From an uncultured Tessaracoccus sp. (GTDB lineage: Bacteria; Actinomycetota; Actinomycetes; Propionibacteriales; Propionibacteriaceae): DNA of 64,000 nt. The notes beneath the pieces are model-generated. The model had not been told where the DNA came from. It saw only the letters and a list, made by a program, of their open reading frames with translations, and made no database searches. Below are positions 17,583 through 26,659 of the stretch, one piece after another. The DNA lies in assembly GCF_943914565.1 (NCBI RefSeq), contig NZ_CALUCN010000005.1:1-64000 (forward strand), given 5' to 3'. Numbering within the stretch: the stretch's first letter is position 1; the number at the start of each line of letters is the position of its first letter. A program made the position numbers and the translations under genes.

Positions 17583-19739
17583 GTGCCGAAGCAGGCCGTC
17601 ATCGCACTCACTGAGGAGGCGTCGTTGCACCTCGACGGAGGCTCGGCGCCGCAGGTGTTCCTGGGCGGCGTGCCGGCCAGCTCGACCGTGCTGCCGGTCG
17701 AGTGCTTCACGCTCGAGCGCGGCCGCGCGTTCGTCGACCACCGGCTCACCCAGTCGGCGCAGGGGGCCGGCTTCCGGCTCGCCCACGAGGGGGTGCGCGA
17801 CGACGTGGACCCACGCACCGGTGCACGTCGCGTGGAAGTGCCGCTCGTCGACCCCGCGAACGATGTGCGGGCCCGGCTCGTCGTCGTGGCCCCGGCAGGG
17901 TGCCGCGCCCTGCGCGTCCACACCGAGATCGACAACGCCGGTGCGGCTCCGGTCCACCTCACCGCCGTGTCGGCGCTGTCCGCGACGGTGCTGCCGCAGG
18001 CACACACCTCGGACGTGGACGTGCTCGTGGGACGCTCGGGGTGGATGTCCGAGGGGCGCTGGCGCCGCGAGGCCCTGGACGAGATGCTCGTCGACATCAC
18101 GTCCGAGCTGCACGGCGAGTCGCCCCGCGACTGCCTGCGGTTGAGCGCCGAGAGCGCCTGGTCGTCCGGCCGCTGGGTCCCTGCCGGCGTGGTCGAGGAC
18201 CGTCGCACGGGCAGGAGCGTCGCGTGGCAGGTCGAGCACAACGGCGGCTGGACCGTCGAGCTCTCGCGGCGCACCGACCGTGTCGGGCTGGCCCTCTTCG
18301 GGCCGACCGACCTGCAGCACCACTGGATGGATGCGCTGGCACCGGGGGAGCGGTTCGTGACGCCCACCGTCGCGGTCGCGATCGGCGACGAGGGCTGGCA
18401 GGACGCGGTCGGCGAGCTCACGACGTACCGACGCTGGCTCCGCTCGGTCTGCACTGGTCGCGTCGAGCCCGCCCCGATCGTGTTCAACGACTACTTGAAC
18501 ACGGTCATGGCCGACCCCACCTCAGCCAAGCTGCGCCCCCTCATCCGAGCCGCGGCCGAGGCCGGCCTCGAGACCTTCTGCATCGACGCCGGCTGGTTCG
18601 TCGACGAGCTCGACGGCGACTGGTGGGGAGGCGTCGGGGCCTGGCAGCCCTCGCGCACGCGTTTCGACGGTGGCGTCGAGGGCATCCTGCGCGAGATCCG
18701 CGACCACGGCATGACCCCCGGGCTCTGGCTCGAGCCCCTCGCCGTGGGCCTCGACAGCCCAGCCGTCGGCGAGCTCCGCGGGGCCGCGATGGCCCGCGGG
18801 GGCGTGCCCCTCGTCGAGCAGGGACGACTGCGGCTCGACATGCGATCGCCGCTCGCGCGCCGCCATCTCGACGAGGTCGTGGACCGCATGGTCGGCTACG
18901 GCATCGGCTACCTGAAGATCGACGACAACTTCAGCGCCGGGTCCGGGCCGGACGCCGACGCCGACAGCCCGGGGGCCGGCCTGCTCGGACACTGCCGGGC
19001 CTACCGGGCGTGGATCGCGTCGCTCACCGAGCGGCACCCTGGCCTCGTCGTCGAGAACTGCGGTTCGGGCGGCATGACCGCCGACTACGCGGTGCTCGCC
19101 CACACCGACCTGCAGTCGACCTCGGACCTGCAGGACATGACGAAGTACCCGGTGATCGCGGCCTCCGCGCCCATGGGCGTGCTGCCCGAGCAGTGCGCGA
19201 ACTGGGGCGTCCCTGAGCCCGACGAGCCGCTGGGCGCGACCGTCTCGACGCTCGTCACGTCGCTCACCGGCAGCCTGTACCTGAGCGGACACCTCGACCG
19301 GCTCCGCGACGACCAGCGCGCCCTCGTCCGCGAAGCCGTGGCACTGGCCGAGCGGGAGCGGGATGCGCTGCCCACCCGGCTGCCCCGGTGGCCGCTCGGG
19401 CTCCCCGCGTGGGAGGACCGTTGGGTCACGCTCGTGCACGTGCCCCCGTCGGACTCCGAGGCGTCCGACGGACTGCTCTTCGTCTGGCACCGCGCCGGCG
19501 GCGCCGGCGAGCACGCGTCGGTGACGATCCCCATGGCGCAGGACGACCTGCGCTGGACCCTCGTCGAGCAGTGCTTCCCGGCCACGGCCGACCTCGACGT
19601 GACGTGGCAGGTCGAGGTCGAGGGCTCCTTCGTCACCTGCACCGTTCCAGCTTCCACCACCACCGCACGGATCTTCCGGATCCGCCGGATCCACAACCGA
19701 GTTGGCGTCGACGATGCCGCACCAAGGGAGGAACAATGA
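17583..19739 (+). CDS. GH36-type alpha-galactosidase
   Basis: A 718-residue cytoplasmic enzyme with the GH36 plan: N-terminal beta-supersandwich, central barrel, C-terminal beta domain. The barrel has the TPGLWLEP strand motif, the nucleophile region YLKIDDNFSAG (D447) and the acid/base region STSDLQDMTKYP (D515). It should release terminal alpha-galactose from melibiose/raffinose-type sugars brought in by the transporter downstream; related GH36 members can have other glycosidase activities. The GTG start is chosen because GGGGAGG lies five bases before it. The stop overlaps the binding protein start by 4 bp (ATGA). Confidence 0.9.
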   Translation: MPKQAVIALTEEASLHLDGGSAPQVFLGGVPASSTVLPVECFTLERGRAFVDHRLTQSAQGAGFRLAHEGVRDDVDPRTGARRVEVPLVDPANDVRARLVVVAPAGCRALRVHTEIDNAGAAPVHLTAVSALSATVLPQAHTSDVDVLVGRSGWMSEGRWRREALDEMLVDITSELHGESPRDCLRLSAESAWSSGRWVPAGVVEDRRTGRSVAWQVEHNGGWTVELSRRTDRVGLALFGPTDLQHHWMDALAPGERFVTPTVAVAIGDEGWQDAVGELTTYRRWLRSVCTGRVEPAPIVFNDYLNTVMADPTSAKLRPLIRAAAEAGLETFCIDAGWFVDELDGDWWGGVGAWQPSRTRFDGGVEGILREIRDHGMTPGLWLEPLAVGLDSPAVGELRGAAMARGGVPLVEQGRLRLDMRSPLARRHLDEVVDRMVGYGIGYLKIDDNFSAGSGPDADADSPGAGLLGHCRAYRAWIASLTERHPGLVVENCGSGGMTADYAVLAHTDLQSTSDLQDMTKYPVIAASAPMGVLPEQCANWGVPEPDEPLGATVSTLVTSLTGSLYLSGHLDRLRDDQRALVREAVALAERERDALPTRLPRWPLGLPAWEDRWVTLVHVPPSDSEASDGLLFVWHRAGGAGEHASVTIPMAQDDLRWTLVEQCFPATADLDVTWQVEVEGSFVTCTVPASTTTARIFRIRRIHNRVGVDDAAPREEQ

Positions 19740-21067
19740 GAAGAATCACGAGGAGCGTGGCCGCGTTCGCAGCCGCGACGATCCTGCTGGCCGGGTGCAG
19801 CGACCCCGGCGCCGGTGACGACGGCGGGGCGGCCCCGAAGGAGGGCGGCGGCGACGCGCAGGCCTGGCCGGAGGCGACCGCGAAGCTCGACGACGTGACC
19901 CTCACGATCTGGGCAGCGCAGTCGTCGAACACCATCCCCGAGGGGGTGGCGAAGGGATTCGAGGAGGCCACCGGCGCCAAGGTCGAGATCGTCACGATCC
20001 CCGACGGCTACGAGCAGAACCTCCAGACCAAGGTCGCCACCGGTGACGTGCCCGACCTCGCCATGTGGCAGCCCACCACGTCGATGCTCACGAGCCTGGG
20101 CGCGAAGGAGCGCCTCCAGAGCCTCGACGACGCGCCATGGGAGAAGGACTACGTCGACGGCATCCTCGACTACGGCGCCGAGCTCGACGGCACCCGGTAC
20201 GCCGCGTTCGTCTCCGCACCATCCACGATGGGCGTCTGGTACAACAAGAAGGTCTTCGAGAAGCAGGGCGCGGACGTGCCCAAGAACTTCGACGAGCTGC
20301 TCACCACCGCCCGCGCGATGAAGAAGGCCGGGCAGACCCCGCTGCACGAGATGGGCGGCGAGTGGTGGGCCAGCCAGTGGACGGTCCAGGTCCTGTTCGC
20401 CGACGCGGCCAAGGACGGCCTGTGGGACAAGGTCAACAAGAACGAGGACACGTTCACCGGCACGGCCATCCAAGGCGCGATCGACCAGTACGCCCAGATG
20501 ATCGACGAGGGCCTCTACAACGCCGACATCAAGACCGCGACGTTCAACCAGCAGGCGCAGGCGCTCCTCGACGGGGACGCGGCCATGGCGATCGCCACCA
20601 ACTCCCTGCTCGCGAACATGCAGTCACTCACGGACACCAAGACGCTCGACGAGACGATCGGCTTCTTCCCGATCTCCCGCTCGGGCACGCTCGCCACGTC
20701 GCTGCCCGAGCAGCCGAACGCCCTCGTCGCGTTCAAGACCGGCGACGACAAGCGCGAGGCGGCCGCGAAGCAGTTCCTGCGCTACTGGCTGACCGACGGC
20801 TACGAGGCGTTCGTGACGGACCAGAACACCGTCTCGATCATGCAGGGCGTGGAGACGCCCGACTCGGTCCCCGCCGCCGCCGTCGAGGCGAACGACGCCC
20901 TGCAGGACTCCGTCGGCTCCATGCAATCGCTCGCGATCGCGAACCCCGATCTCGCGAAGAACCTGGGCGACATGATCGCCGGCACGAAGACGCCGGCGCA
21001 GGTCGGTGAGGCCACGCAGGCACAGTTCACTGAGCTCGCCCAGGCCATGGGAGCCGAGGGCTTCTGA
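19736..21067 (+). CDS. Sugar ABC transporter substrate-binding lipoprotein (SBP family 1)
   Basis: A 443-residue lipoprotein: signal peptide with lipobox LLAGC and acceptor Cys at residue 21, then a two-lobed family 1 binding fold (segments LTIWAAQSSN and WYNKKVFEK are typical). It captures the oligosaccharide outside the cell for the two permeases that follow. ATG at 19736 overlaps the galactosidase stop, with GGGAGG just upstream; its own stop overlaps the next start (TGATG). Confidence 0.95.
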   Translation: MRRITRSVAAFAAATILLAGCSDPGAGDDGGAAPKEGGGDAQAWPEATAKLDDVTLTIWAAQSSNTIPEGVAKGFEEATGAKVEIVTIPDGYEQNLQTKVATGDVPDLAMWQPTTSMLTSLGAKERLQSLDDAPWEKDYVDGILDYGAELDGTRYAAFVSAPSTMGVWYNKKVFEKQGADVPKNFDELLTTARAMKKAGQTPLHEMGGEWWASQWTVQVLFADAAKDGLWDKVNKNEDTFTGTAIQGAIDQYAQMIDEGLYNADIKTATFNQQAQALLDGDAAMAIATNSLLANMQSLTDTKTLDETIGFFPISRSGTLATSLPEQPNALVAFKTGDDKREAAAKQFLRYWLTDGYEAFVTDQNTVSIMQGVETPDSVPAAAVEANDALQDSVGSMQSLAIANPDLAKNLGDMIAGTKTPAQVGEATQAQFTELAQAMGAEGF

Positions 21068-21975
21068 TGACCGCTGCGGTCCACACCGCGACCACGGGTG
21101 GGAGGACGTTCCGCTCCTCCCACCCGTGGTGGTTCCTCGTCCCCGCCTACGTGCTGCTGGCGGTGTTCTTCCTCACACCGACGCTGTACAACTTCATCTA
21201 CGCCTTCACCGACTGGTCGAGCTTCAAGAGCGGGATCCGCTTCGTCGGGCTGCGCAACGTGCGTCAGCTGCTCGCCAACGGCTCACTGCTCGGCTCGCTC
21301 GGCATCACGCTGGCCTACGCGGCGGGCGTCGCGGTGGTGCAGAATTTGGCCGGGCTCGGGCTCGCGCTCCTGCTCGAACGGGACACGGTGCTGAACCGCG
21401 TCGTGCGCGTGCTGTTCTTCATCCCCGTCGTGATGTCCGCCCTGGCCGCCGGGTACATCTGGCAGGCCATCCTCAAGACCGAGGGCGGCCTCAACCAGGC
21501 CCTCAGCTGGATCACCGGGGCCGACGTCGCGGTGGCCTGGCTCGGATCGACGACGTGGACCTTGCTCGTGCTCGTCCTCATCCACTCGTGGAAGTGGATG
21601 GGCCTGTCGATGCTCGTCTACCTCGCCGGCCTGAAGACGATCGACGCGCAGGTGATCGAGGCGGCCGCGATCGACGGGGCCGACCGCCGGCGCACGTTCA
21701 CGCAGATCCGCCTGCCGCTCATCGCGCCGGCCGTGACGTTCAACGTCGCGACGGCGCTGCTCGGCTCCATGAACAGCTTCGACGTGATCGCCGCGACCAC
21801 CGCCGGGGGACCGGGAGGCAGCACCGAGGTGCTGAACATGTTCATCTTCCGCACGTTCGGGCAGGGCCTCTACGCGCAGGCGACGACCATGAGCCTCGTG
21901 CTGTTCCTGAACGTGCTGATCATCGCGTTCCCGGTGATCGCCGTGCTGCGTCGACGTGAGAGGAACATGACGTGA
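21067..21975 (+). CDS. Sugar ABC transporter permease (MalF-like)
   Basis: A 302-residue six-helix permease. The coupling motif EAAAIDGADRRRTFTQIRLPL, near residue 200, is the conserved cytoplasmic loop that docks on the ATPase. It forms a heterodimer with the next permease. Start shares one base with the upstream stop. Confidence 0.95.
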   Translation: MTAAVHTATTGGRTFRSSHPWWFLVPAYVLLAVFFLTPTLYNFIYAFTDWSSFKSGIRFVGLRNVRQLLANGSLLGSLGITLAYAAGVAVVQNLAGLGLALLLERDTVLNRVVRVLFFIPVVMSALAAGYIWQAILKTEGGLNQALSWITGADVAVAWLGSTTWTLLVLVLIHSWKWMGLSMLVYLAGLKTIDAQVIEAAAIDGADRRRTFTQIRLPLIAPAVTFNVATALLGSMNSFDVIAATTAGGPGGSTEVLNMFIFRTFGQGLYAQATTMSLVLFLNVLIIAFPVIAVLRRRERNMT

Positions 21976-22790
21976 GGACCCTCCGTGTGTGTCAGTCCGT
22001 GCTCGCCGTGGCGCTCGCCCTGCTGCTCATCGGCGTGCCCCCGTGGACCCTCGTCGTCAACGCGTCGAAGTCCCAGGACGAGGCCGCCCGCCTCAGCCTC
22101 GCGACACCGTCCAGGTGGCAACTGTGGGAGAACCTCCAGGAGGTGTGGTCCCGGGGCGACCTCGGTCCGGCCTTCCTCGGCAGCCTCCTGCTGCTGGTCC
22201 CGTCGGTGTTCCTCGTGCTCCTGCTCGGCTCGATGGCCGCGTGGGTGCTGGCCAGGCGCACGTCGCGCTCGGCCGCGGCCCTGTACGCCGTCGGCATCTC
22301 CGGTGTCGTCCTGCCGCCCGCGGTCGTCACGCTCGTGCTGCTCCTGCGGCAGCTCGGGCTTGCCGGGACGTCCGTCGGCATGATCGCGACGTACGTGGGC
22401 ATGTACCTCTCGACCGTCATCTTCTTCGTGACGGGTTTCGTCCGCACGATCCCGGAATCCCTCGAGGAGGCAGCCCGCATCGACGGCGCGGGGCCCGCCC
22501 GCGTGTTCTTCACGCTGATCCTGCCGCTGCTGCGGCCGGTGCTGTCGACGGCGACGATCCTCATCAGTCTCTACGTCTGGAACGACGTGTTCTACGCGTT
22601 CTTCGTCGTGGGCGGACGTCTCGACACGCTGCCGCTCAACCTCTACACGATCGCGAGCTCCGGCATCGCACTGAACAACTGGCACCTCATCTTCGCCTAC
22701 GTGCTCGTGATGAGCCTGCCGCTCGTGCTCATCTTCGTGGTCTTCCAGAAGCAGATCATCTCCGGCATCACCTCCGGCGCGGTGAAGTGA
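21972..22790 (+). CDS. Sugar ABC transporter permease (MalG-like)
   Basis: A 272-residue permease with the MalG-type coupling motif EEAARIDGAGPARVFFTLILP. The GTG start overlaps the previous stop by 4 bp (GTGA). No ATPase gene follows, so the transporter must use an ATPase encoded elsewhere, as MsiK-type multitask ATPases do in other actinobacteria (inference). Confidence 0.95.
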   Translation: MRTLRVCQSVLAVALALLLIGVPPWTLVVNASKSQDEAARLSLATPSRWQLWENLQEVWSRGDLGPAFLGSLLLLVPSVFLVLLLGSMAAWVLARRTSRSAAALYAVGISGVVLPPAVVTLVLLLRQLGLAGTSVGMIATYVGMYLSTVIFFVTGFVRTIPESLEEAARIDGAGPARVFFTLILPLLRPVLSTATILISLYVWNDVFYAFFVVGGRLDTLPLNLYTIASSGIALNNWHLIFAYVLVMSLPLVLIFVVFQKQIISGITSGAVK

Positions 22791-22824
22791 CCGCGCGGGC
22801 GTGGCCCACGTCGACCCCGGATAC

Positions 22825-22850
22825 CCGGATCAATCCGGAAAAGGTATAGT
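22825..22850 (+). promoter_or_regulatory. Inverted repeat and -10 upstream of the LPXTG protein gene
   Basis: CCGGAT (22825-22830) and ATCCGG (22833-22838) form an inverted repeat with a 2-bp centre, directly followed by TATAGT at 22845-22850. The repeat covers the expected -35 region, as expected for a repressor site. The start codon is 70 bases further on. Confidence 0.5.
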
Positions 22851-22919
22851 CAGCTGGGATTGGGGCAGCCCAGCGCGCAACGGGTGCGTGTCGGCCGTGC
22901 CCCGCACGAGGAGAGAGAC

Positions 22920-25130
22920 ATGGGGTTCAGACGAGGCGTGGCGGTCGCCGCCACGACGGCGCTCGCGCTGGCCGGCGGGCTGGCCGCGTCGCCGTCGCAC
23001 GCTGCGGACCGGCCGTTCCCGGACTACACGCTGAGCTACGAGTGGATCCACGGCGAGGTGGACCCGAACTGGAAGGAGGGTGACCCGGGCGACGGTTGCA
23101 TCCGGTCGGACTCCCACGAGGTGACCCACTTGGGCACGTTCGGGTTCAAGGCCTCGATCCTGCCGTGTGACGGCGTGCGCACCACGATGGAGTTCAGCTA
23201 CAAGTCCGCCAATCCTGAGACGCAGGAGCCGACGCTCAACTTCCGGTGGGGCGCCACGTGGCAGTACAAGCTGCGCGCCGAGACCGGCAACTGGATCTGG
23301 AAGCCCATCGAGAACCTCACGTTCGACGGCAAACCGGTGTCCAAGGACCACTACGACTACTCCACGCAGAAAGGCGCCGTCGAGAAGAACAAGGACGGCT
23401 CCTGGCGGCACATCACCTCCAAGGAGTCCTCGTTCTTCTCGCCGGTCCACCCCGAGTGGGACGACAAGTTCGAATTCGACGAGACCCACACGTTCGTCTT
23501 CGACGCCTACCTGCCGGCCAACGCCGACACGGGCGGGCTCAGCATCGGCACCGGATCGACGGGCGACACCCAGGGTGGGTTCATCGGTGCCAAGGCCAAC
23601 GGTCTTACCGTGTACCTGCCGGGTCAGGCGGACTACCGCTACGTACTCGACTCCGAGTACCGCGCGGCCCGCGGCATCGAGGACGCCGACGCGCCGCTCA
23701 CCCCGCGCACCTACGCCGGCTGGGGCGGCCCGTGGCAGGGCTCGACCTACACCACGCTGCAGTGCCTGGAGGGCCAGCAACTCGCGCCGTTGCGTGACAC
23801 CCAGGCCGTCGCCGAGATCTACCCAGACCTGGCGAAGCAGTACCCGAACGTCACCGGTGACGTCCTGTTCCAGGACTCCGCAGGCGACTACGCCTTCGCC
23901 CGCTGGCCCTACGACTTCTACACCGGGCAGCCCGGCAACTGGGCCTCGCTCACCGGTCTGCGGCCGATGAACTACGACAAGGACTCCGGCACGTTCAAGG
24001 ACCACGGTGACCGGCAGGTGCCGTACAAGCCGACGTTCGAGTCGGTCCAGCGCGAGATCCCCGGCTACCGCGCCGTCGGCAACGACGTCCCGACCGACGC
24101 CAAGGGCACGTTCGACGAGATGGACTCCCGCGGCATCCCGACGTTCAAGGAAGCCCCGAACTTCCGGTACAACTACCACAAGTACACGCTGAACACGCTG
24201 CCCGACGGGGAGCGCGCCGCCGCCGCGGCGCAGGGCTTCACACCCGAGACGCAGCACATGTACTTCACGTACGCACCCGTGCCGGGCACGTTCACGCTCA
24301 GCAAGCGCGACGCCGACGGCGCCGCCGTGCCGGGTGCCTCGTTCAAGCTCTACGAGGTCGTCGACGAACGCGCGAGCGCCTGCGGGGTCGAGCCGGACCT
24401 CACCGACGTCGAGGAGGTCGAGGTCTGCGACGTGCGCACGCCGGCCGACGACGCCGAACTGCGCGAGATGCTCGCCGAGGAGCCGACCGGGTGCACGACC
24501 ACCAAGGTGCGCCCGGTGGTGCTCGACGGGTTCGCAGCCGACGGCTCGTTCACCGTCGGGGAGGACGGGACGTTCACGCCCGACGGTGACCCGGCCCTGC
24601 TGCCCGGCAACTACCTCGTGCGCGAGATCGCCACGCCGGAGCCCTACCGGATCCTGAACGAGTTCGTGCCGTTCACGGTGGAACTCCAGGCCGCCAAGGA
24701 CGCCGACGGGAAGCTCGTGACCGCGTCCGTGCCCGCGACGGTGACGGTCACCAACCACGAGGAGCCGAGTCCGGAGCCCGCGCCGGAGCCCTCGCCCGAG
24801 CCGAGTCCAGAGCCATCGCCTGAGCCCAGTCCAGAGCCCAGCCCGGAGCCGAGCCCAGAGCCCTCACCGGCACTCAGCCCGGAGCCCTCGCCTACGCCGT
24901 CGCCGGTACCCACGCCCACATCCACGCCCTCGCCGGCCCCGACGCCGGAGCCCAGTCCCGAGCCGACGCCCGAACCGAGCCCGAGCGCACCGCCTGCGGT
25001 GACCCCGCCGGCCGGGCCGAGGCCGGGTTTGCCGAGCACGGGTGTGGCGACGGGTCCCGACGTCGCCGCGCTCGTCGTCGTGGCCGGTGCCGCAACCGCC
25101 GTGGTGGCGGGCCTGCGCCGCCGCCGCTGA
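22920..25130 (+). CDS. LPXTG-anchored surface protein with SpaA/CnaB-like domain and Pro-Ser-Glu stalk
   Basis: A 736-residue cell-wall protein. A signal peptide ends near PSHAAD. Residues about 30-450 are an unrecognised ectodomain rich in aromatic and charged residues. A prealbumin-like SpaA/CnaB-type domain begins near residue 455 (GTFTLSKRDADG). It is followed by a stalk of SPEP-type repeats and the sortase signal LPSTG at residues 704-708, a hydrophobic helix and an Arg tail. It is probably covalently linked to peptidoglycan by a sortase encoded elsewhere. Being next to the galactosidase cassette, it may bind a glycan, but nothing in the sequence proves that. The ATG has GAGGAG upstream. 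Confidence 0.85.
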   Translation: MGFRRGVAVAATTALALAGGLAASPSHAADRPFPDYTLSYEWIHGEVDPNWKEGDPGDGCIRSDSHEVTHLGTFGFKASILPCDGVRTTMEFSYKSANPETQEPTLNFRWGATWQYKLRAETGNWIWKPIENLTFDGKPVSKDHYDYSTQKGAVEKNKDGSWRHITSKESSFFSPVHPEWDDKFEFDETHTFVFDAYLPANADTGGLSIGTGSTGDTQGGFIGAKANGLTVYLPGQADYRYVLDSEYRAARGIEDADAPLTPRTYAGWGGPWQGSTYTTLQCLEGQQLAPLRDTQAVAEIYPDLAKQYPNVTGDVLFQDSAGDYAFARWPYDFYTGQPGNWASLTGLRPMNYDKDSGTFKDHGDRQVPYKPTFESVQREIPGYRAVGNDVPTDAKGTFDEMDSRGIPTFKEAPNFRYNYHKYTLNTLPDGERAAAAAQGFTPETQHMYFTYAPVPGTFTLSKRDADGAAVPGASFKLYEVVDERASACGVEPDLTDVEEVEVCDVRTPADDAELREMLAEEPTGCTTTKVRPVVLDGFAADGSFTVGEDGTFTPDGDPALLPGNYLVREIATPEPYRILNEFVPFTVELQAAKDADGKLVTASVPATVTVTNHEEPSPEPAPEPSPEPSPEPSPEPSPEPSPEPSPEPSPALSPEPSPTPSPVPTPTSTPSPAPTPEPSPEPTPEPSPSAPPAVTPPAGPRPGLPSTGVATGPDVAALVVVAGAATAVVAGLRRRR
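24762..24994 (+). repeat. Tandem Pro-Ser-Glu-Pro coding repeat (wall-spanning stalk)
   Basis: Imperfect tandem units of 12 bases encode SPEP/PEPS runs, with TPSP and TPEP variants toward the end. Such low-complexity stalks lift the ectodomain through the wall and tend to vary in copy number between strains. Confidence 0.85.
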
Positions 25131-25145
25131 ACCGACGCCACGGCT

Positions 25146-25187
25146 GAACGGCCGGGCCGGTCCCGCACGGGACCGGCCCGGCCGTTC
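25146..25187 (+). terminator. Strong terminator hairpin after the LPXTG protein gene
   Basis: A perfect 19-bp inverted repeat (25146-25164 with 25169-25187) around a 4-nt loop, starting 16 bases past the stop codon. No T tract follows. Confidence 0.85.
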
Positions 25188-25223
25188 GTCGCCACCGGTG
25201 AACGTCGCCACGACGAGGGGGTA

Positions 25224-25229
25224 TATGGT
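25224..25229 (+). promoter_or_regulatory. -10 hexamer TATGGT, leaderless brnQ
   Basis: TATGGT is followed by six bases and the GTG at 25236. No ribosome-binding site is visible, so the transcript is probably leaderless. Confidence 0.45.
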
Positions 25230-25235
25230 GCCCAC

Positions 25236-26600
25236 GTGCACGACCCCGCATCCACCACGAGCCCCACGCGGCTCGGCCCTCGACACAGTCTGCTGCTGGG
25301 GTCGCTGACCTTCGGCCTGTTCTTCGGCGCCGGCAACCTCATCTTCCCCGTCACGCTCGGCCTGCGGGCGGGCGACCACGTGGTACCCGCGGCGCTCGGA
25401 TTCCTCGTCGCCGCCGTGGGGCTGCCGATCTTGGGCCTCGTCGCCTCCGCGCTGGCGGGCACGGCCAGTCTGCGGGAACTCGCGGCACGCGTCGGTCCCC
25501 GGTTCGCGATCGGATTCACCGCCGCGCTGTACCTGACGATCGGCCCGTGCTTCGCGATCCCGAGGACCGCGACCGTCTCCTACGAGATGGCGTTCGGCGC
25601 CACGTTCACCGGCGGCGCCGCCGCGGTCGCGCTCGGCGTCTTCAGCGCCGTGTTCTTCCTCGTGGCGCTCTGGGCCGCGCTGCACCCGGGCCGGCTGATG
25701 GACGTCGTGGGACGGTGGCTCACCCCGCTGTTCCTCCTGCTGCTCACGGCGTTGCTCGTCGTCGCGTTCACCCGCACCTCGGGCCCGGTGCCGGGAGCGC
25801 TCGACGCCTACGCCACGCAGCCGGTGGCCCGGGGCGTGCTCGACGGCTACAACACGATGGACGCGCTCGCGTCGCTCGCGTTCGCGATCCTGATCCTCGA
25901 CCAGACGCGCCGACTGGGGGTTCGGTCCCGGGGCGCGATGGCCCGCGAGATCGGTCGGGCCGGGATCTGGGCCGGCGCCGCGATGGCCGCGGTCTACGTC
26001 GCCCTCGCGGTGCTGGGCGCCACCTCGACCGGGTTCGTCCCGCGCGACGAGAACGGCGCCGTCGCGCTCTCGATCGTCGCGACGCACCACCTGGGCCCCG
26101 TCGGGCGGGCGCTGGCCGCGGCGATCATGCTCGTCGCGTGCCTGAAGACGACGATCGGGTTGATCTCCGCCTGCGCCGAGGCGTTCCACGAGATGGCGCC
26201 TGCCGTCTCGAGCACACGCCGCTGGGCGGTGCTGTTCGCAGGGGTCTCGTTCCTCGTCGCGAACGCCGGGCTCGCCACCATCATCACGGTCTCCGTGCCC
26301 GTGCTGACGTTCCTCTACCCGCTCGCGATCTGCCTGATCGTGCTCGGGCTCCTGCACCGCTGGGTGCACCGCCGGCCCTGGGCGCATCGGCTGCCCGTCC
26401 TCGTCGCAGCGCTCGCGTCGGGCCTGGCGCTGCTCGCGCAGCACGCCCCCGCGACGATGGCGGGGCGTGGCGCCTCCGCGGTGGGGGAGTGGCTGCCGGG
26501 CTTCGACCTCGGCTTCGGGTGGGTGCTGCCGAGCGTGCTCGCGCTCGTGGTCGGGATGCTCGTCCCAGCACGACGGCGGCGCGACGGGGGCGGCGCCTGA
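25236..26600 (+). CDS. brnQ: Branched-chain amino acid transport carrier (LIVCS family)
   Basis: A 454-residue secondary carrier with about 12 membrane helices that imports leucine, isoleucine and valine with a cation. The N-terminal LTFGLFFGAGNLIFPVTLG block is the family hallmark, and NTMDALASLAFAILI lies mid-protein. The GTG start fits the leaderless spacing to TATGGT. It is monocistronic, bounded upstream by the hairpin at 25146-25187. Confidence 0.94.
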   Translation: MHDPASTTSPTRLGPRHSLLLGSLTFGLFFGAGNLIFPVTLGLRAGDHVVPAALGFLVAAVGLPILGLVASALAGTASLRELAARVGPRFAIGFTAALYLTIGPCFAIPRTATVSYEMAFGATFTGGAAAVALGVFSAVFFLVALWAALHPGRLMDVVGRWLTPLFLLLLTALLVVAFTRTSGPVPGALDAYATQPVARGVLDGYNTMDALASLAFAILILDQTRRLGVRSRGAMAREIGRAGIWAGAAMAAVYVALAVLGATSTGFVPRDENGAVALSIVATHHLGPVGRALAAAIMLVACLKTTIGLISACAEAFHEMAPAVSSTRRWAVLFAGVSFLVANAGLATIITVSVPVLTFLYPLAICLIVLGLLHRWVHRRPWAHRLPVLVAALASGLALLAQHAPATMAGRGASAVGEWLPGFDLGFGWVLPSVLALVVGMLVPARRRRDGGGA

Positions 26601-26659
26601 CGCGTCCCGGACCGGTGTCAGTGGCGCCCAGTAGGCTGCAGCGTGAGCAAGGAGGCACC

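Noticed and set aside
24644..25519. Gly/Ser-rich frame antisense to the SPEP stalk
   Set aside because: It is the mirror of the Pro-Ser-Glu repeat and has no start signal or family match.
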